DNA of 64,000 bases from Paeniglutamicibacter cryotolerans (GTDB lineage Bacteria; Actinomycetota; Actinomycetes; Actinomycetales; Micrococcaceae), in NCBI RefSeq assembly GCF_014190875.1, contig NZ_JACHVS010000001.1, forward strand, positions 2,807,449-2,871,448, given 5' to 3'. Shown in pieces: positions 26,614 to 36,813 of the stretch (its first letter is position 1; each line of letters begins with the position of its first letter). A model generated the notes under the pieces. It saw only the letters and a list, made by a program, of their open reading frames with translations, ran no database searches and was not told the origin of the DNA. The position numbers and the translations under genes are program-made.

Positions 26614-27594
26614 CTAGCGTTCTGCCGGGATTTTGTAGGCAAGCAGGTGTTCGACAAGGACCGGCGGCAGCGGGATGTCGGTGCCCAGGACCACGCGGCA
26701 GTGTGCCCCGGGCTGGTCCACCGGACCCATGCGTTGGCCACGCAGGTCGCAGATGGTTTGGCCCCGGCCCGGCCCGCGGGTCGTGTCGACCTCGATGGCG
26801 ACCCGGGGTGCGTTGGTTGGAATGATGGCACCGGTGGCGATGGCCGCGGCAAGCGGGTCATGCATGGCTGATGCTCGGCGGCCGTAGAGCCCAACATAGA
26901 AATCGAAGTAGAAGTCCAGGATTCTTCCGATCGAGGAAACCACCGGGATTGGGGATTCCTCCAGCGCGACCCGCTGCTCCTCCTCCAGGATGTTCTCGAG
27001 CGTGACGTCCAGAGGGACCAGGGTGAGGTCCCACCGGGCGGCAAGCGTCAGGGCGGCAGCCTCGGGATCGTTCCAGATGTTCGCCTCGGCAACGGGGCTG
27101 ACGTTACCGGCAACTAGCGCGGCGCCGCCCATGATGGTGACGTCCTTGATGCGCGTGGGAAGAGAGGGATCGATGGCCAGGGCCAGGGCGATATTCGTCA
27201 GCGGGCCGATGGCCACGATGGAGAGTTCTCCCGGGTGGTCATGGGAGAGCGAGATCAGCAGCTCGGCCGCGCTGGTGCCGGTGGTTGTTGCCTGCGCCGG
27301 GTGAAGCTTGATGTTGCCGATGCCGTTGTCGCCATGGATGTGCGGGACCCCGCCGTCGAAGTGGCCGGCCAGCGGATCATGGGCTCCGATGGCTACCGGG
27401 ATATCCCCTCGACCGGCAAGCTCGAGCAAGTCCAGGGTGTTTTGTGCGCCCTGGGCGGCGGATACGTTTCCGCTGACCGCACCGATGCCGACCAAATCGG
27501 TGCCGGGCGCCGCCAACAGGAAGGCCAATGCCAGCGAATCGTCGATGCCGGTGTCGCAATCGAGGTAGATGGTGCGGGTGTCCTTGATGTCCAT
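26614..27594 (-). CDS. nucleoside hydrolase (inosine-uridine preferring family)
   Basis: A 326-residue calcium-dependent N-ribohydrolase that splits ribonucleosides to ribose and base. The family Asp cluster DCDTGIDD sits near residue 11 after IYLD, with VGIGAVSGNV, HGDNGIGN and the core MGGAALVAGNVSPVAEANIWNDPEAA following. Ca2+ is bound by the Asp cluster, and the MHDPLAAAI segment supplies the last Asp. The ATG at 27594 has AGGAAA nearby. No transporter or kinase for nucleosides is adjacent. Confidence 0.93.
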   Translation of the reverse strand: MDIKDTRTIYLDCDTGIDDSLALAFLLAAPGTDLVGIGAVSGNVSAAQGAQNTLDLLELAGRGDIPVAIGAHDPLAGHFDGGVPHIHGDNGIGNIKLHPAQATTTGTSAAELLISLSHDHPGELSIVAIGPLTNIALALAIDPSLPTRIKDVTIMGGAALVAGNVSPVAEANIWNDPEAAALTLAARWDLTLVPLDVTLENILEEEQRVALEESPIPVVSSIGRILDFYFDFYVGLYGRRASAMHDPLAAAIATGAIIPTNAPRVAIEVDTTRGPGRGQTICDLRGQRMGPVDQPGAHCRVVLGTDIPLPPVLVEHLLAYKIPAER

Positions 27595-28437
27595 GGTTTT
27601 CCTGTCGGTGAGGCGGGCGCTGGTGGTGAAGGGTGCGGGGCCAGGATCTCCGGATCCCGGCGAGGGGTGTCCCTCAGGCCGGCAGCCAGGGCCGGGACGG
27701 TGATTCGGGCGGAAAACCAAGGCACAGTGCGGTGCCCTGCACAATTCCTCTGCCCGGAGCGGGGAGCGGGGAGCCTGGAGCCGCGATGCGGTTGCCGTGC
27801 TCTGGATAAGGTCGGTCTCGATGATGCCGAGGATGGCCACGAGCACCCCGCTGCCCCGGGGACCAGTTGGAATGATCGACACCTGTCGGGGCCAACAGGT
27901 TCGGCAACAGGACGATGAGCAACAGCTCGATCCAGCCGGAATTTTCCGCGAACCGGCTTGCCGGCGACGCGGAGGAGAAACTTGATCGGGACGGCGGTCA
28001 GCACAATCATGCGCGTGCGAGGCCCTGCGTGCTCATCCCGAAGCCTTGACGGTGCAGGCCCCGGTGCGGAGCGCCCCCTGGTCCTCAACGTGGTAGTCCA
28101 CACGTGCCAAGCGGCCAGCCGTTGCCACACCGGGACGAGAAGTCTCCCGGCTTCAGGACGGCCGCGGTGAGAACGGGATTACCTCCTTGGACGAAGAATC
28201 TTTCGGGGATTCATGTTTCGTCCGTGGATCACTTGGCGTGGGAAACGCATGGCTGATGGGTTGGCGGGCGGACGGCCTCACATCCTGCAGGAGGATGCCG
28301 TTTCCTCGTGTCAGCCGACCTTTCCGCTCCGGACTTGCCGAAGCGGTAGCTGGTGTTCCACGCAACGCAACGCAGGCCCGGCATCCGGCCGCGGTTGCTG
28401 CGGGGAGCCGGGCGCCGAGGCGTGCCTCGTGCCAACG
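27595..28437. other. intergenic stretch, about 840 bp, possible relic of a membrane protein
   Basis: No intact gene. On the minus strand short hydrophobic segments turn up in shifted frames, for example WIELLLIVLLPNLLAP (near 27925) and SGVLVAILGIIETDLIQ (near 27845-27795), which together look like a broken small membrane protein. I do not recognise a family, so this remains a suggestion. Confidence 0.35.
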
Positions 28438-29931
28438 CTAGGCCAGGTCCAGGACCTTATTGGTCGCTGCGGTTACTTCGGCGAGCAAGGCCGGGTTGTC
28501 GTTCAGCGTGGAGCCGTAAGACGGGATGAGCTCGGTCAGTTTGGGCTTCCAGCCAGCGAACTGCTTCGGGAAGCAGCGCTCGAGCAGCTCGAGCATGATC
28601 GGGGTCGCGGTGGATGCTCCCGGGGAGGCGCCGAGCAGGCCGGAGATGGTGCCGTCGGACGAGGTGATGACCTCGGTGCCGAACTGCAGCACGCCGCCCT
28701 TCTTCGCGTCCTTCTTGATGACCTGCACGCGCTGGCCCGCTGTGATCAGTTCCCACTTGTCGCCGGTGGCTTCGGGGAAGTATTCACGCAGGGCCTCGTC
28801 CTTCTTCCCCCTCGACTTCAGCACTTCCTTGATCAGGTAGGTGGTCAGGGACATGTTGTCCTTGGCCACGGCCAGCATCGGGATGATGTTGTGCGGGCGG
28901 ATCGACAGCGGCAGGTCCAGCAGCGAGGAAGTCTTCAGGAAGTTGGTCGAGAAGCCGGCGTACGGGCCGAACATCAGCGAACGCTTGCCGTTGACGAAAC
29001 GGGTATCAAGGTGCGGCACGCTCATCGGCGGGGCGCCGACCGAGGCCTGGCCGTAGACCTTGGCGTTGTGCTGGTTGATGATCTCCTCGTCGGTGCAGCG
29101 CAGGAACTGGCCGGAGACGGGGAAGCCGCCGAAGCCCTTGATTTCCGGGATGCCCGCCTTCTGGAGCAGGCCCAGTGCGCCGCCGCCGGCTCCGACGAAC
29201 ACGAATTTCGCGTTGACCGTGCGCTTGGCCTTGGTCGCGTTGTCCTTGACCATGATTTCCCAGCCGGTCGAGGTGCGGTTCAGCGTGGTGACCTTGTGGC
29301 CGAAGTTCAGCTCGACTCCGTTTTCGCCGATGTGGCTGGTCAGCTGGCGGGTCAGCGAACCGAAGTCCACATCGGTGCCGCCGACGACGCGGGAAGCGGC
29401 AACGCGCTGGCTGCCGTCGCGTCCGCGTGCCACGAGGGGCGCCCACTTCTCGATCACGGAGAGGTCCTCGGTGTGCTCGATGGACTCGAAGAGAGGATTG
29501 GGAGCCAGTGCCTCAAACCGGGTCTTGAGGTAGTCGGAGTGCTTGTCGCCCAGCACGAAGCTCATGTGCTGCAGCGGGTTGATGAAGCTCTTCGCGGCGC
29601 CAATGTGCTGCTGCTCGACCATGTGCGCGTAGAACTGGCGCGTGATCTGGAACTGCTCGTTGATGCCGATGGCCTTGGCCGGATTGACCGATCCGTCGGG
29701 TCCGGCGGCACTGTAGTTCAGCTCGCAGAGGGCCGAGTGCCCGGTGCCCGCGTTGTTCCACGGGGAAGAGGATTCGAGGCCGGCCTCCTGAAGGTTCTCG
29801 AAGAGCCCGATGGTCCACCCCGGTTCAACCTGCTTGATCAGGGTTCCAAGGGTGGAACTCATGATGCCGGCGCCGATGAGGACGACGTCGAAGTTTTGTG
29901 AAGGGGTGGAAGAAGGCACTGTGATCTCCAT
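28438..29931 (-). CDS. mqo: malate:quinone oxidoreductase
   Basis: A 497-residue FAD-dependent peripheral membrane enzyme that oxidises malate to oxaloacetate and reduces quinone, the main malate-oxidising step of many actinobacteria. The N-terminal dinucleotide fold is [18 protein letters not shown]; further family segments are [40 protein letters not shown] and [24 protein letters not shown]. The length is typical. The ATG at 29931 has GGGAG upstream (the plus strand reads GCTCCCTG near 29948). The large opposite-strand open frame is an artefact. Confidence 0.96.
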   Translation of the reverse strand: MEITVPSSTPSQNFDVVLIGAGIMSSTLGTLIKQVEPGWTIGLFENLQEAGLESSSPWNNAGTGHSALCELNYSAAGPDGSVNPAKAIGINEQFQITRQFYAHMVEQQHIGAAKSFINPLQHMSFVLGDKHSDYLKTRFEALAPNPLFESIEHTEDLSVIEKWAPLVARGRDGSQRVAASRVVGGTDVDFGSLTRQLTSHIGENGVELNFGHKVTTLNRTSTGWEIMVKDNATKAKRTVNAKFVFVGAGGGALGLLQKAGIPEIKGFGGFPVSGQFLRCTDEEIINQHNAKVYGQASVGAPPMSVPHLDTRFVNGKRSLMFGPYAGFSTNFLKTSSLLDLPLSIRPHNIIPMLAVAKDNMSLTTYLIKEVLKSRGKKDEALREYFPEATGDKWELITAGQRVQVIKKDAKKGGVLQFGTEVITSSDGTISGLLGASPGASTATPIMLELLERCFPKQFAGWKPKLTELIPSYGSTLNDNPALLAEVTAATNKVLDLA

Positions 29932-30008
29932 TGAAAGTTCTGCTGGCTCCCTGCAAGGGTAGCGCGGTGCGTGGAGCTGGATGAAATCAGGCCTTGAGGT
30001 ATTGACCC

Positions 30009-31862
30009 CTAAGTGGTGAGGGTCACCTTGTCGAAGACCTCATCCAAGACCGGGGAGGACGGATAGGACCGGACCCGGTCCGCGAATGCCAGCGCCGAGA
30101 TCGGGAAGGTGAGCGGGATCGCGGGAAGGTCGGTGGCCAGGAGGTCCGAGAGCTGTTCGTAGGCGGCAACTCGTTCCGGACCATTGGGCATCGAGCGGGC
30201 CAACAGGATCTGTGCACGGGCCGCGGGGGAGTTGTAGCCGAATTCGTTCCGCTTGGATCCGAAGAGCGAGCCGACGAAGTCGTCCGGATCGCGGTAGCTC
30301 CCGTTGTAGCCCAGCAGGTGCAGGCCCGGATGTTCACCGGAAAGCACCGACGTCAGGTAGCCCTTGGACCAGTCGATGGGTACCGGGACGATGTTCAGTC
30401 CGGCGGCGGTGAGCTGGCGTGAAAGCTCGGCATAGATCAGTTCGGGCAGTGGCAGGTAGGCCCGGGCGATGTTCAGCGGGTACAGGAACGGGATCGGCTC
30501 GCCGGTGTAGCCGGACTGGGCGAGCAGCTCCTTGGCCTTGGGCAGGTCGTAGCCGTAGTAGGTGTCCGACGTCTTGATGCCCAGGGAGGGCGGGACGAAG
30601 CCACGTGCTTCCTTGGTCCCGTCGATGTAGAACTGGCCGATCAGCTTCTGCCGATCGATGGCGTGGGCGATGGCCTGACGGACGATCGGGTCGGCCAGCT
30701 GCGCGTTCGCGCTGTTCATGCCCAGGTAGGACACGGAGAATGGGTCGCGCTGGACGATCAGTTGGCCCTCGCGGACCAGGTCGCGAAGCCCATCGACCGT
30801 GACCATGTCGAAGCCGTCGATATCCTTGCGCAGCAAGGCCCGCAATCGTCCGGAGGGGGTGCGGTGCTCGATGAAGTGGAGTACCTCGGGCCGGGTGGAC
30901 TCCTTGTCCAGGCCGGCGGCCTTTTCCTCGGCCAGCAGCCAGTGTTCGGTATTGCGATCCAGGTTGACCGTGCCGCCGTTCCAGCTCTCGAAGCGGTAGG
31001 GGCCGGTGCCGACCGGGGACTTGCCGAAGGAGCTGAGCCCGGTGGCTGGGTTGACCGTGTTGGCGTCCAGGGTGATCAGTGCCAGCGGGGAGGCCAGGCC
31101 GAAGCCGGGCAGCGTGAGCGCGTCGATGAGCCCGGTCAGTGGCCGGCGCAGGGTGAGGATCACGGTCGAGTCGTCCACGGCCTTGATGCCGCCGTAGTAG
31201 CTGGCGCTGCCGCCGAAGCTGCGCCCGGTGAAGGGGAAAGCGTCAAGCGCGGCCGCAGTGTCCTTGTTGTCCTGCACCATCTTTTCCCACGCGGCGATGG
31301 CCGCCGCATTCTCCGCGTCGGTCGCATCGGGATCGGGTTCGGGTTCGGCGGGGGGCTTGGTCGGGATCACCGGCAGGTCTTCGTGGTGGCGGAAGACCGC
31401 TTCGAAGCCCAGGGCACTGCGTCCGGATTCCGGGGCGGGAAGGGCCGCCCACCGCTTGAAGTTCGCCACGACGGCTGCCGCGTTGAATTCCGTTCCGTCG
31501 TGGAATCTGACGCCCTGGCGCAGGGTGAAGCGCACGTCCAGCCCGTCATCGCTCACCAGCCATTCGGTGGCCAGCGACGGGATCGGGGAACCGGTTTCCG
31601 AGTCGAGTCCGATCAGGCCCTCGAAGATCTGCCGCGTGATCCGAAACGATTCGTTGTCGGCGGCCAGGGCCGGATCGAGGGTCAGTGGATCTGCCGCCGT
31701 GCCAAAGGAGAACGGACGGAGGTCTGGGCGTGCGGCGGGATCGCCGTTGGGCGAGGGCGGTGTCGCGGTGCAGCCCGCCAGGGCCAGCGCGATGGCACCG
31801 AAGCCGAATCCCAGGACCGCTCGGCGGCTGGGCTCCATGGGACCGTCGGTGGTGTTCTGCAC
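30009..31862 (-). CDS. ABC-transporter substrate-binding lipoprotein, peptide/nickel family 5
   Basis: A 617-residue SBP_bac_5 (OppA/DppA-type) protein. The GTG start at 31862 follows AGGAG. A Tat-like RR motif ([22 protein letters not shown]) leads to a lipobox, so the mature protein is anchored to the outer face of the membrane. Family segments include [68 protein letters not shown] and [14 protein letters not shown]. No permease or ATPase genes flank it; it may use components encoded elsewhere. A likely ligand is an oligopeptide, but this is not visible from sequence. Confidence 0.92.
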   Translation of the reverse strand: MQNTTDGPMEPSRRAVLGFGFGAIALALAGCTATPPSPNGDPAARPDLRPFSFGTAADPLTLDPALAADNESFRITRQIFEGLIGLDSETGSPIPSLATEWLVSDDGLDVRFTLRQGVRFHDGTEFNAAAVVANFKRWAALPAPESGRSALGFEAVFRHHEDLPVIPTKPPAEPEPDPDATDAENAAAIAAWEKMVQDNKDTAAALDAFPFTGRSFGGSASYYGGIKAVDDSTVILTLRRPLTGLIDALTLPGFGLASPLALITLDANTVNPATGLSSFGKSPVGTGPYRFESWNGGTVNLDRNTEHWLLAEEKAAGLDKESTRPEVLHFIEHRTPSGRLRALLRKDIDGFDMVTVDGLRDLVREGQLIVQRDPFSVSYLGMNSANAQLADPIVRQAIAHAIDRQKLIGQFYIDGTKEARGFVPPSLGIKTSDTYYGYDLPKAKELLAQSGYTGEPIPFLYPLNIARAYLPLPELIYAELSRQLTAAGLNIVPVPIDWSKGYLTSVLSGEHPGLHLLGYNGSYRDPDDFVGSLFGSKRNEFGYNSPAARAQILLARSMPNGPERVAAYEQLSDLLATDLPAIPLTFPISALAFADRVRSYPSSPVLDEVFDKVTLTT

Positions 31863-31916
31863 TGTGTGACTCCTGTGTCCGGCCGGATGGCTGATGGTAC
31901 CCGTTTCTCTAACGAG

Positions 31917-31946
31917 CAGGGCCCCCGGAAAGATCCGGGGGCCCTG
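31917..31946 (-). terminator. hairpin terminator downstream of tRNA-Leu
   Basis: Perfect 13-bp stem: CAGGGCCCCCGGA (31917-31929) and TCCGGGGGCCCTG (31934-31946) with loop AAGA. It lies 24 bases after the tRNA-Leu CCA end on the minus strand and just upstream of the binding-protein start. Confidence 0.75.
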
Positions 31947-31969
31947 CGCCGATCGGTCCAGCCGATCCC

Positions 31970-32054
31970 TGGTGCGAGCGGGGGGACTTGAACCCCCACG
32001 TCCGAAGACACTGGAACCTAAATCCAGCGCGTCTGCCAATTTCGCCACGCTCGC
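31970..32054 (-). tRNA. tRNA-Leu (anticodon UAG)
   Basis: A class II tRNA of about 85 bases including an encoded CCA. The acceptor stem is GCGAGCG (32054-32048) with CGCTCGC (31980-31974); the anticodon stem-loop is CTGGA-TTTAGGT-TCCAG with anticodon TAG; the long variable arm (TGTCTTCGGACG) and T-loop GTTCAAGTC are present. It reads CUN leucine codons. Confidence 0.97.
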
Positions 32055-32141
32055 AAGGCCGCACCACCACGTGGTCAGCATCAACCAGTGTAGCGGAAGC
32101 AATTGACTGGTATGGACGAATGCCGTGGTGCGGGTCGAGTA

Positions 32142-32627
32142 TTACTCCGATTCGACTCCCAAATCACGGCGCAGCTTGGCAACATGGCCGGTGGCGCGCA
32201 CGTTGTACTGGGCGAGTTCGACCTTGCCTGCTTCGTCGATGACGATGGTCGAGCGGATCAGGCCCTCGTAGGTGCGGCCGTAGTTCTTCTTCTCACCCCA
32301 GGCGCCGTAGGCCTCGGCCACCGCGTGATCCTCGTCGGCCAGCAGCGGGAAGGTCAGCTCCTCCTGGGCCGTGAACGTGGCGAGCTTGGCCGGCGCATCG
32401 GGGGAGATGCCCACGACCTGGAAGCCGGCGGCGGCCAGCGAGGCCAGCGAGTCGCGGAAGTCACAGGCCTGCTTGGTGCAGCCCGGGGTGGAGGCGGCCG
32501 GGTAGAAATATACGATGGCCTTCTTGCCGAGCAGCGATGACAGGGAGAGTTCCTCGCCATTGGCATCGGGCAAGGTGAAGTCCGGGGCGGTGTCCCCGGC
32601 ATTCAGGCGGGTAGCGGGTACGGTCAT
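32142..32627 (-). CDS. bcp: thioredoxin-dependent peroxiredoxin, BCP/PrxQ type
   Basis: A 161-residue peroxiredoxin that reduces hydrogen and organic peroxides using thioredoxin. The active site reads FYPAASTPGCTKQACDFRDS: peroxidatic Cys50 and resolving Cys55 four residues apart, the PrxQ/BCP arrangement. The ATG at 32627 follows CAGGAGGCA. The longer open frame to 32825 is not needed. It stands between tRNA-Leu and LtrA as a single gene. Confidence 0.95.
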   Translation of the reverse strand: MTVPATRLNAGDTAPDFTLPDANGEELSLSSLLGKKAIVYFYPAASTPGCTKQACDFRDSLASLAAAGFQVVGISPDAPAKLATFTAQEELTFPLLADEDHAVAEAYGAWGEKKNYGRTYEGLIRSTIVIDEAGKVELAQYNVRATGHVAKLRRDLGVESE

Positions 32628-32766
32628 GGGTGTGCCTCCTGTGGTGGGTTGCGGCGCCTGGGGCGCGCGTTGCCGGATGTCCTCGACATTACCGGGATCG
32701 GAGGCAAAGCCCCGAAACCGTTTCGGGACGGTGGCCCACCGCGGCGTGCCCGGGATCCTGGCCGGC

Positions 32767-33963
32767 CTATGCGGGCCGCGTGGCGGCCCTCGCCCTCCGC
32801 CGGATTCTGCCATGGAGCTCGACATAGGCGGTGACCAGGAGCAGCAAGGCCACCGCGGCGCTCAGGACGGCGCTGGACGAAACCGTGGCGCTCAGCGGGA
32901 TCAGGACCAGGCTGAGCACTACCGTGGGCAGCGCCCACGGTAGTACCGTGCCGGGGCGCTGCCCGTAGCGCAGGGACACCACGGCATTGGTCAGGTAAAA
33001 CAGGGCGATGCCGCCTCCGAGGCAGATCCCGGAACCCAGGGGGAGGCTGTCGTGAGGCCCGGGGATGGCCGTGGCGATGGCCCCGGCGATGGCCGTCACG
33101 CCCAGTACGAGCAGGAACGGCATGAACAGGGTGGTCTGCAAGATTCCGGCATAATCCGAACGTGAGCGCAGCGCCTCCAATCCGGCACTCATGGTTCCGG
33201 TTCCGTAGTGGAAGAAGGCCCACCCGAGCAGCGCCACGATCGCGAATCCCAGCGACGCATCCAGCCCGGCCCCGGGTGTCCAGGCATCGGAGAGCTCGGT
33301 GACAATGGTGAACACCGATTCGCCCAGCACGATGATGACAAACTGGCCCAGCCGCTCGGCCGCATGTTCGATATTGATCTCGGCGATCCCGCGCTCGGCC
33401 CAGAACCATCCACTCAGCGCCGCCATGGCCACCTCCGCCACGATGGCAGCCGCCCACAGAATCACCGCTGCCGCGAAGGGCAGGAGCGCCGCGACGAACC
33501 AGAGTACGGCGGTTCCGCCGTTGTAGGCCCAGATCCGCCAGGGGATGCCGTTCGATGTCTCCTGATGGCGGTAGAGCCACAGGATCAGCAAGATGGTGCG
33601 CAGTACCGCGTTTGCCAGCGAAAAGGCCCAGGCCCGGTTGCCCAGCGCTTCCGGGGCTGCGGCTGCCATCACGCCGGCGGCTGCCATGGCAGCTAGCATC
33701 GCCAGGCCGAGCGCTCGGGAGGAGAGCCCGGGTAAGAGGTTGATGATGGAAACGATGTTGACCCATGCCCACCAGGCGGGGAAGAAAAGCAGCACGTAGG
33801 TGCCGAATTCGACCCAGCCGGGGTCACCGTGGATTCCATGGGCGAGCTGCCCGACGAAGACGACGAAGACCAGGTCGAAAAACAGTTCCGTCCAGTGGAC
33901 GCGACCCGGAATCCGAGCAGGTTCGCGGGCTGGCCCGTCCACCGCCGGAGCCTTGTGCATCAT
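32767..33963 (-). CDS. low temperature requirement protein A (LtrA) family membrane protein
   Basis: A 398-residue membrane protein with about 12 helices. The hallmark is the start RVHWTELFFDLVFVVFVGQLAHG. Other LtrA segments are FFPAWWAWVNIVSIINL, IEHAAERLGQFVIIVLGESVFTIV and FHYGTGTM. The name comes from a Listeria mutant needing low-temperature growth; the biochemical role is unknown. The start lies at the double Met MMHK (33963); a Met in the same frame further upstream exists but no clear ribosome site supports it. Confidence 0.88.
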   Translation of the reverse strand: MMHKAPAVDGPAREPARIPGRVHWTELFFDLVFVVFVGQLAHGIHGDPGWVEFGTYVLLFFPAWWAWVNIVSIINLLPGLSSRALGLAMLAAMAAAGVMAAAAPEALGNRAWAFSLANAVLRTILLILWLYRHQETSNGIPWRIWAYNGGTAVLWFVAALLPFAAAVILWAAAIVAEVAMAALSGWFWAERGIAEINIEHAAERLGQFVIIVLGESVFTIVTELSDAWTPGAGLDASLGFAIVALLGWAFFHYGTGTMSAGLEALRSRSDYAGILQTTLFMPFLLVLGVTAIAGAIATAIPGPHDSLPLGSGICLGGGIALFYLTNAVVSLRYGQRPGTVLPWALPTVVLSLVLIPLSATVSSSAVLSAAVALLLLVTAYVELHGRIRRRARAATRPA

Positions 33964-34396
33964 GGGGCCATGGTATTCCCGATTGTTCGTGGGGGAGGGT
34001 GTGGGGGAGTCCTGGATTCCGGAGGCTGAGACGCATCGTCTGCGGATCACCGGCAACGGTCTGGCGGGGTTCACCTGGGGGCGGAGCAATATGAGCGATT
34101 GAAATAAATCAGTCTTTTGGTGGGAAAGCGGGACATGGGACATAAGAAGAAGTCGACGACTGGTGGAATGGCGCTACCCGGGGGGTTGCTTACCCGGAGG
34201 GTGGCATTTGTATCATCGGGAGTGGCAGAAACACCTGCAGGCCAGGCCATGCGGGTCCACCGGGTCGGGACGAGCCGGCGGGTGGGTTCGCGCGCGGCGC
34301 GCAAGCCTGCTGCCGCGAATAACGGGGGCTGGTGGAGCGCCACCCAGCGAGCGTCATGTGCGGCCCGTTTAACGGGGGATGGCCTGCGGGGCAAAC
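33964..34396. other. intergenic stretch, about 430 bp
   Basis: Between LtrA and the first tRNA-Lys terminator. A plus-strand open frame (34117-34464) runs into the tRNA gene and has no family match, so it is rejected. Nothing else is recognised. Confidence 0.45.
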
Positions 34397-34438
34397 AAGA
34401 ACAGCCTCGGATCGCTTTCGCAATCCGAGGCTGTTCTT
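34397..34438 (-). terminator. hairpin terminator of the first tRNA-Lys
   Basis: Perfect 16-bp stem: AAGAACAGCCTCGGAT (34397-34412) with ATCCGAGGCTGTTCTT (34423-34438), loop CGCTTTCGCA. On the minus strand it is followed by TTCTTGTTTG, a U-rich tail. It starts 7 bases after the tRNA 3' end. Confidence 0.85.
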
Positions 34439-34445
34439 TCCCATG

Positions 34446-34518
34446 TGCACCCCTCGGGACTTGAACCCGAAACCCATTGATTAAGAGTCAATTGCTCTGC
34501 CAATTGAGCTAGGGATGC
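34446..34518 (-). tRNA. tRNA-Lys (anticodon CUU), copy 1
   Basis: A 73-base tRNA. Acceptor stem GCATCCC / GGGGTGC, D-arm AGCTCAATTGGCAGAGC, anticodon stem-loop TTGA-CTCTTAAT-CAA with anticodon CTT, T-arm CGGGTTCAAGTCCCG. CCA is not encoded. The same tRNA appears again at 36862-36934. Confidence 0.97.
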
Positions 34519-34643
34519 ATTGTGCTCTTCGGCCTTCTCCGTGGAGAAGACGCCATGACCACGGAAAATATCATAACCATAAAGTGGCTTGAGAGTGAAA
34601 TCGGGGCGCGGGGTGTTTATCGGGAGTGTTCTTGTGGTTGCAT

Positions 34644-35165
34644 TCATGCCGCCCGGCGCCGGGACTTCCCTGTCATGACGCGCCAGGGGGCAGCGAAGAG
34701 GACGAAGGCGGTCACGGCGAAAATAATGACCGGCCATGCGAATCCAGCGAATTCGACACCCATCGAGGACGAAGTGAATACAGTGATTAGGCGCACACCG
34801 AGGAATGACGACTCGGCTTGGTGCTGACCCGTTGATTCCAGAGTCCCGAGCATGCCCAGTATGTAGACGAGGGTGCCGAAGAGCCAGAGTCCGAACACAA
34901 CTGTCACAGCGAGGGCTCCGAGGCCCCAGTTCGGACGACCCTTGGGCTCCAGCTCCACGTATTGTCGGGCCAGTTCGCGAGGCTGCCCCAGCTCGGTCAG
35001 GGCCGATGTCATTCCGTTGACGGCCACCGCTTCGCTCAGGTTCTCGCGCAGCTCGGCCAGGATGGCCCGCCTGCGTTTTCCGGGAACGGGGTCGAGCCAG
35101 AATCCCAACGTCTGGAAATACCAGAAGCTGTTCCAGCGGTCAGAAATTTTCAGTCGGATGCTCAA
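34644..35165 (-). CDS. HAAS-domain membrane protein paired with PadR regulator
   Basis: A 173-residue protein. The start is TTG at 35165, supported by a perfect AAGGAGG and by a TTGA overlap with the stop of the PadR gene. Residues about 1-75 form a charged helical region with LDPVPGKRRRAILAELRENLSEAVAVNGMTSALTELGQPRELARQYV, the HAAS (DUF1700-like) pattern, followed by two or three membrane helices (GLGALAVTVVFGLWLFGTLVYIL, FAGFAWPVIIFAVTAFVLF). HAAS proteins commonly sit next to PadR regulators and act in membrane-linked signalling of unknown detail. It is translationally coupled to PadR. Confidence 0.82.
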   Translation of the reverse strand: MSIRLKISDRWNSFWYFQTLGFWLDPVPGKRRRAILAELRENLSEAVAVNGMTSALTELGQPRELARQYVELEPKGRPNWGLGALAVTVVFGLWLFGTLVYILGMLGTLESTGQHQAESSFLGVRLITVFTSSSMGVEFAGFAWPVIIFAVTAFVLFAAPWRVMTGKSRRRAA

Positions 35166-35512
35166 GGCGCCTCCTTGGTGGGCAGGATTTGCTCGACGAC
35201 GGCAACCAGCGCATTCCATTCGTCGTGGATAGTGGCCAGGGCATTGAGTCCCTCGGCGGTCGCGAGGTAGTACTTTCGCGCAGGACCTGCTGCGGAAGCA
35301 ACAAGTTGAGAGGTCAGGCGACCTTCGCGCTCAAGTCGGGTGAGGACCGGGTAAACCGTTCCGGGCGAGATCCCGTCAAGGCCGGCGCCATGCAAACGGG
35401 TAACCAGTTCATAGCCGTAGGACTCCGCTTCGGAGAGCAGGGCGAGAATCAGCATGGGGAGGACCCCCTTGAGTAACTGGGGATCCCGGGCATGGGCAGC
35501 GGTTTTGGTCAC
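35162..35512 (-). CDS. PadR family transcriptional regulator
   Basis: A 116-residue regulator with an N-terminal winged helix and a single C-terminal dimerisation helix (PadR-s2 type). Family signature: LLKGVLPMLILALLSEAESYGYELVTRLHGAGLDGISPGTVYPVLTRLEREGRLTSQ, then GPARKYYLATAEGLNAL. The GTG start at 35512 is used (GTGACC). It probably represses its own operon with the HAAS protein; its effector is unknown. The two genes lie between the duplicated tRNA-Lys genes. Confidence 0.92.
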   Translation of the reverse strand: MTKTAAHARDPQLLKGVLPMLILALLSEAESYGYELVTRLHGAGLDGISPGTVYPVLTRLEREGRLTSQLVASAAGPARKYYLATAEGLNALATIHDEWNALVAVVEQILPTKEAP

Positions 35513-35903
35513 GATGTTAGGCTATGAGCGCTATTCGGTTAAGTCAAGTAGTTGGCTATGCTGATATAAATGTTTGTTCGAAGAGTCCGATGGGAGAAGG
35601 CCGTCAGGCGCCCGTGGCACGCATCGCGCGGTCAAGCCGGAGATGCGGAACCTGCGGGGGGCCCCGGCTTGCGATCTGATGACGAATTGACGTAGTTGGC
35701 CTAGTGTGCCGAGGTTCGGGGCCCACCCCTGCGCTCTGCGTCGCGGGATCGTTCTCGCGGTTGACCGTGATCTCCACTCGTAGTCTCGCCGTGTCGCTCG
35801 CCAGTGGGTTGGTTGAGTGTCCCGAGTGCGGAGCCGGGGCACCTTGGATCGGGCACTCGGAAAGTGGCGGGCCCTCTCGCGACGACGGGACGTCGAAGAA
35901 GCA
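35513..35903. other. intergenic stretch, about 390 bp
   Basis: The PadR promoter must lie at its left edge, where the DNA is AT-rich (35520-35575, including GATATAAATG). The remainder, to the stop of the GIY-YIG gene, holds no recognisable gene. Confidence 0.45.
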
Positions 35904-36749
35904 TCAGTTCCGGTTGAGTCCGAATTTCCTGGTGAGCAGGGCACGCTTGTAGTGGTTCTCGGATGCATCGATTTCCATCGTTGATGCGCCGGGGCCAAAG
36001 ACCCGCAGGATACTGAACTGGAAGTGCTCCCGATGGGTAAGGTCCAGCTCGGATAGCTCACGCAGGGCAACGTTGCCCCCGTGGCCCGTTTTGGCATAGT
36101 TGCTCCAGCGTCCGAGGATGCGTTCTGCGCCGTCGGCCTTTCCGACGTAGAGCCTTCCCGTTTTGGTGTCGGCTATCAGGTAGATTCCCTGCACGGAACC
36201 GAGCGCTTGGCGCCAATGGTCATAGCGCGAGTCTTCAACGACCGATTGGAGCTCGTTGAACGTCAGCAGTAACTGGTCGAATCCGGGGAAGGGTTCCGGC
36301 CGCGGATCGGAAATCTCCATGATCGGGAAACTCATGGTGTTTTTGGCGCTCTTTGCCCAGTTCACTGCATCTTTCGACCATTCGATGACAAGTCGGCCTT
36401 GAAATGAGGCGAGGAACTGGGTCGGTCGAAGATCAAAGCACCGAAGTGTGGGGGTTCGTTCGTGAACGATTTCGCCGTGGTTCTCGTAAGCGCCGAGGAA
36501 TCGTGAGCGTCGACCGCCGGCGGCGATGAAGTTCATCCAGATGAACGGCGGGGTCCTGCCGATCTTGTTGTCGATTCCCTGCAGGCGAACGTACTCATGA
36601 ATTTTCTCGGGGGTGAGGTCGGAGGGGCCGGTCAAGCCGTCTGCCGTATAGGTGTGTCGAAGGAGCAGCACTTGGCTCGAGTCGACTCCGGTCGCGTCAA
36701 AGAAGTTGCCGAGAGTGAGCTTCCCTGCGGCTGAGGTTGTGAGTGTCAT
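35904..36749 (-). CDS. GIY-YIG nuclease family protein
   Basis: A 281-residue protein. The N-terminal 180 residues are unassigned (PPFIWMNFIAAGGRRSRFLGAY, LRPTQFLASFQGRLVIEWSKDA). From about residue 190 a GIY-YIG domain is clear: GSVQGIYLIADTKTGRLYVGKADG, then a basic RILGRWSNYAKTGHGGN and FSILRVFG. The GIY and YVG elements, an Arg and an Asn of the active site are present, so it may cut DNA. Base composition is less GC-rich than the neighbours. It lies just inside the second tRNA-Lys, a favoured site for integrated DNA, and may be a restriction/defence or phage-derived nuclease. Confidence 0.85.
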   Translation of the reverse strand: MTLTTSAAGKLTLGNFFDATGVDSSQVLLLRHTYTADGLTGPSDLTPEKIHEYVRLQGIDNKIGRTPPFIWMNFIAAGGRRSRFLGAYENHGEIVHERTPTLRCFDLRPTQFLASFQGRLVIEWSKDAVNWAKSAKNTMSFPIMEISDPRPEPFPGFDQLLLTFNELQSVVEDSRYDHWRQALGSVQGIYLIADTKTGRLYVGKADGAERILGRWSNYAKTGHGGNVALRELSELDLTHREHFQFSILRVFGPGASTMEIDASENHYKRALLTRKFGLNRN

Positions 36750-36813
36750 CTGGCTGAGCCTAGCCCCGCTTCCGCCGTCCGGGCCCCGTTCGTGGTGGAG
36801 GGTCGAACATACA

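Noticed and set aside
26202..27044. 280-codon frame overlapping the end of the nucleoside hydrolase on the same strand
   Set aside because: It is the nucleoside hydrolase region read out of frame and gives an Arg/Pro/Ser-rich translation without domains.
27595..28437. Calling the hydrophobic pieces near 27.8-27.95 kb a gene
   Set aside because: They lie in different frames, have no start site and match no family I can name; kept only as a note on the intergenic stretch.
34117..34464. 115-codon plus-strand frame between LtrA and tRNA-Lys
   Set aside because: It ends inside the tRNA-Lys gene and reads through its terminator hairpin; translation is basic and has no family pattern.
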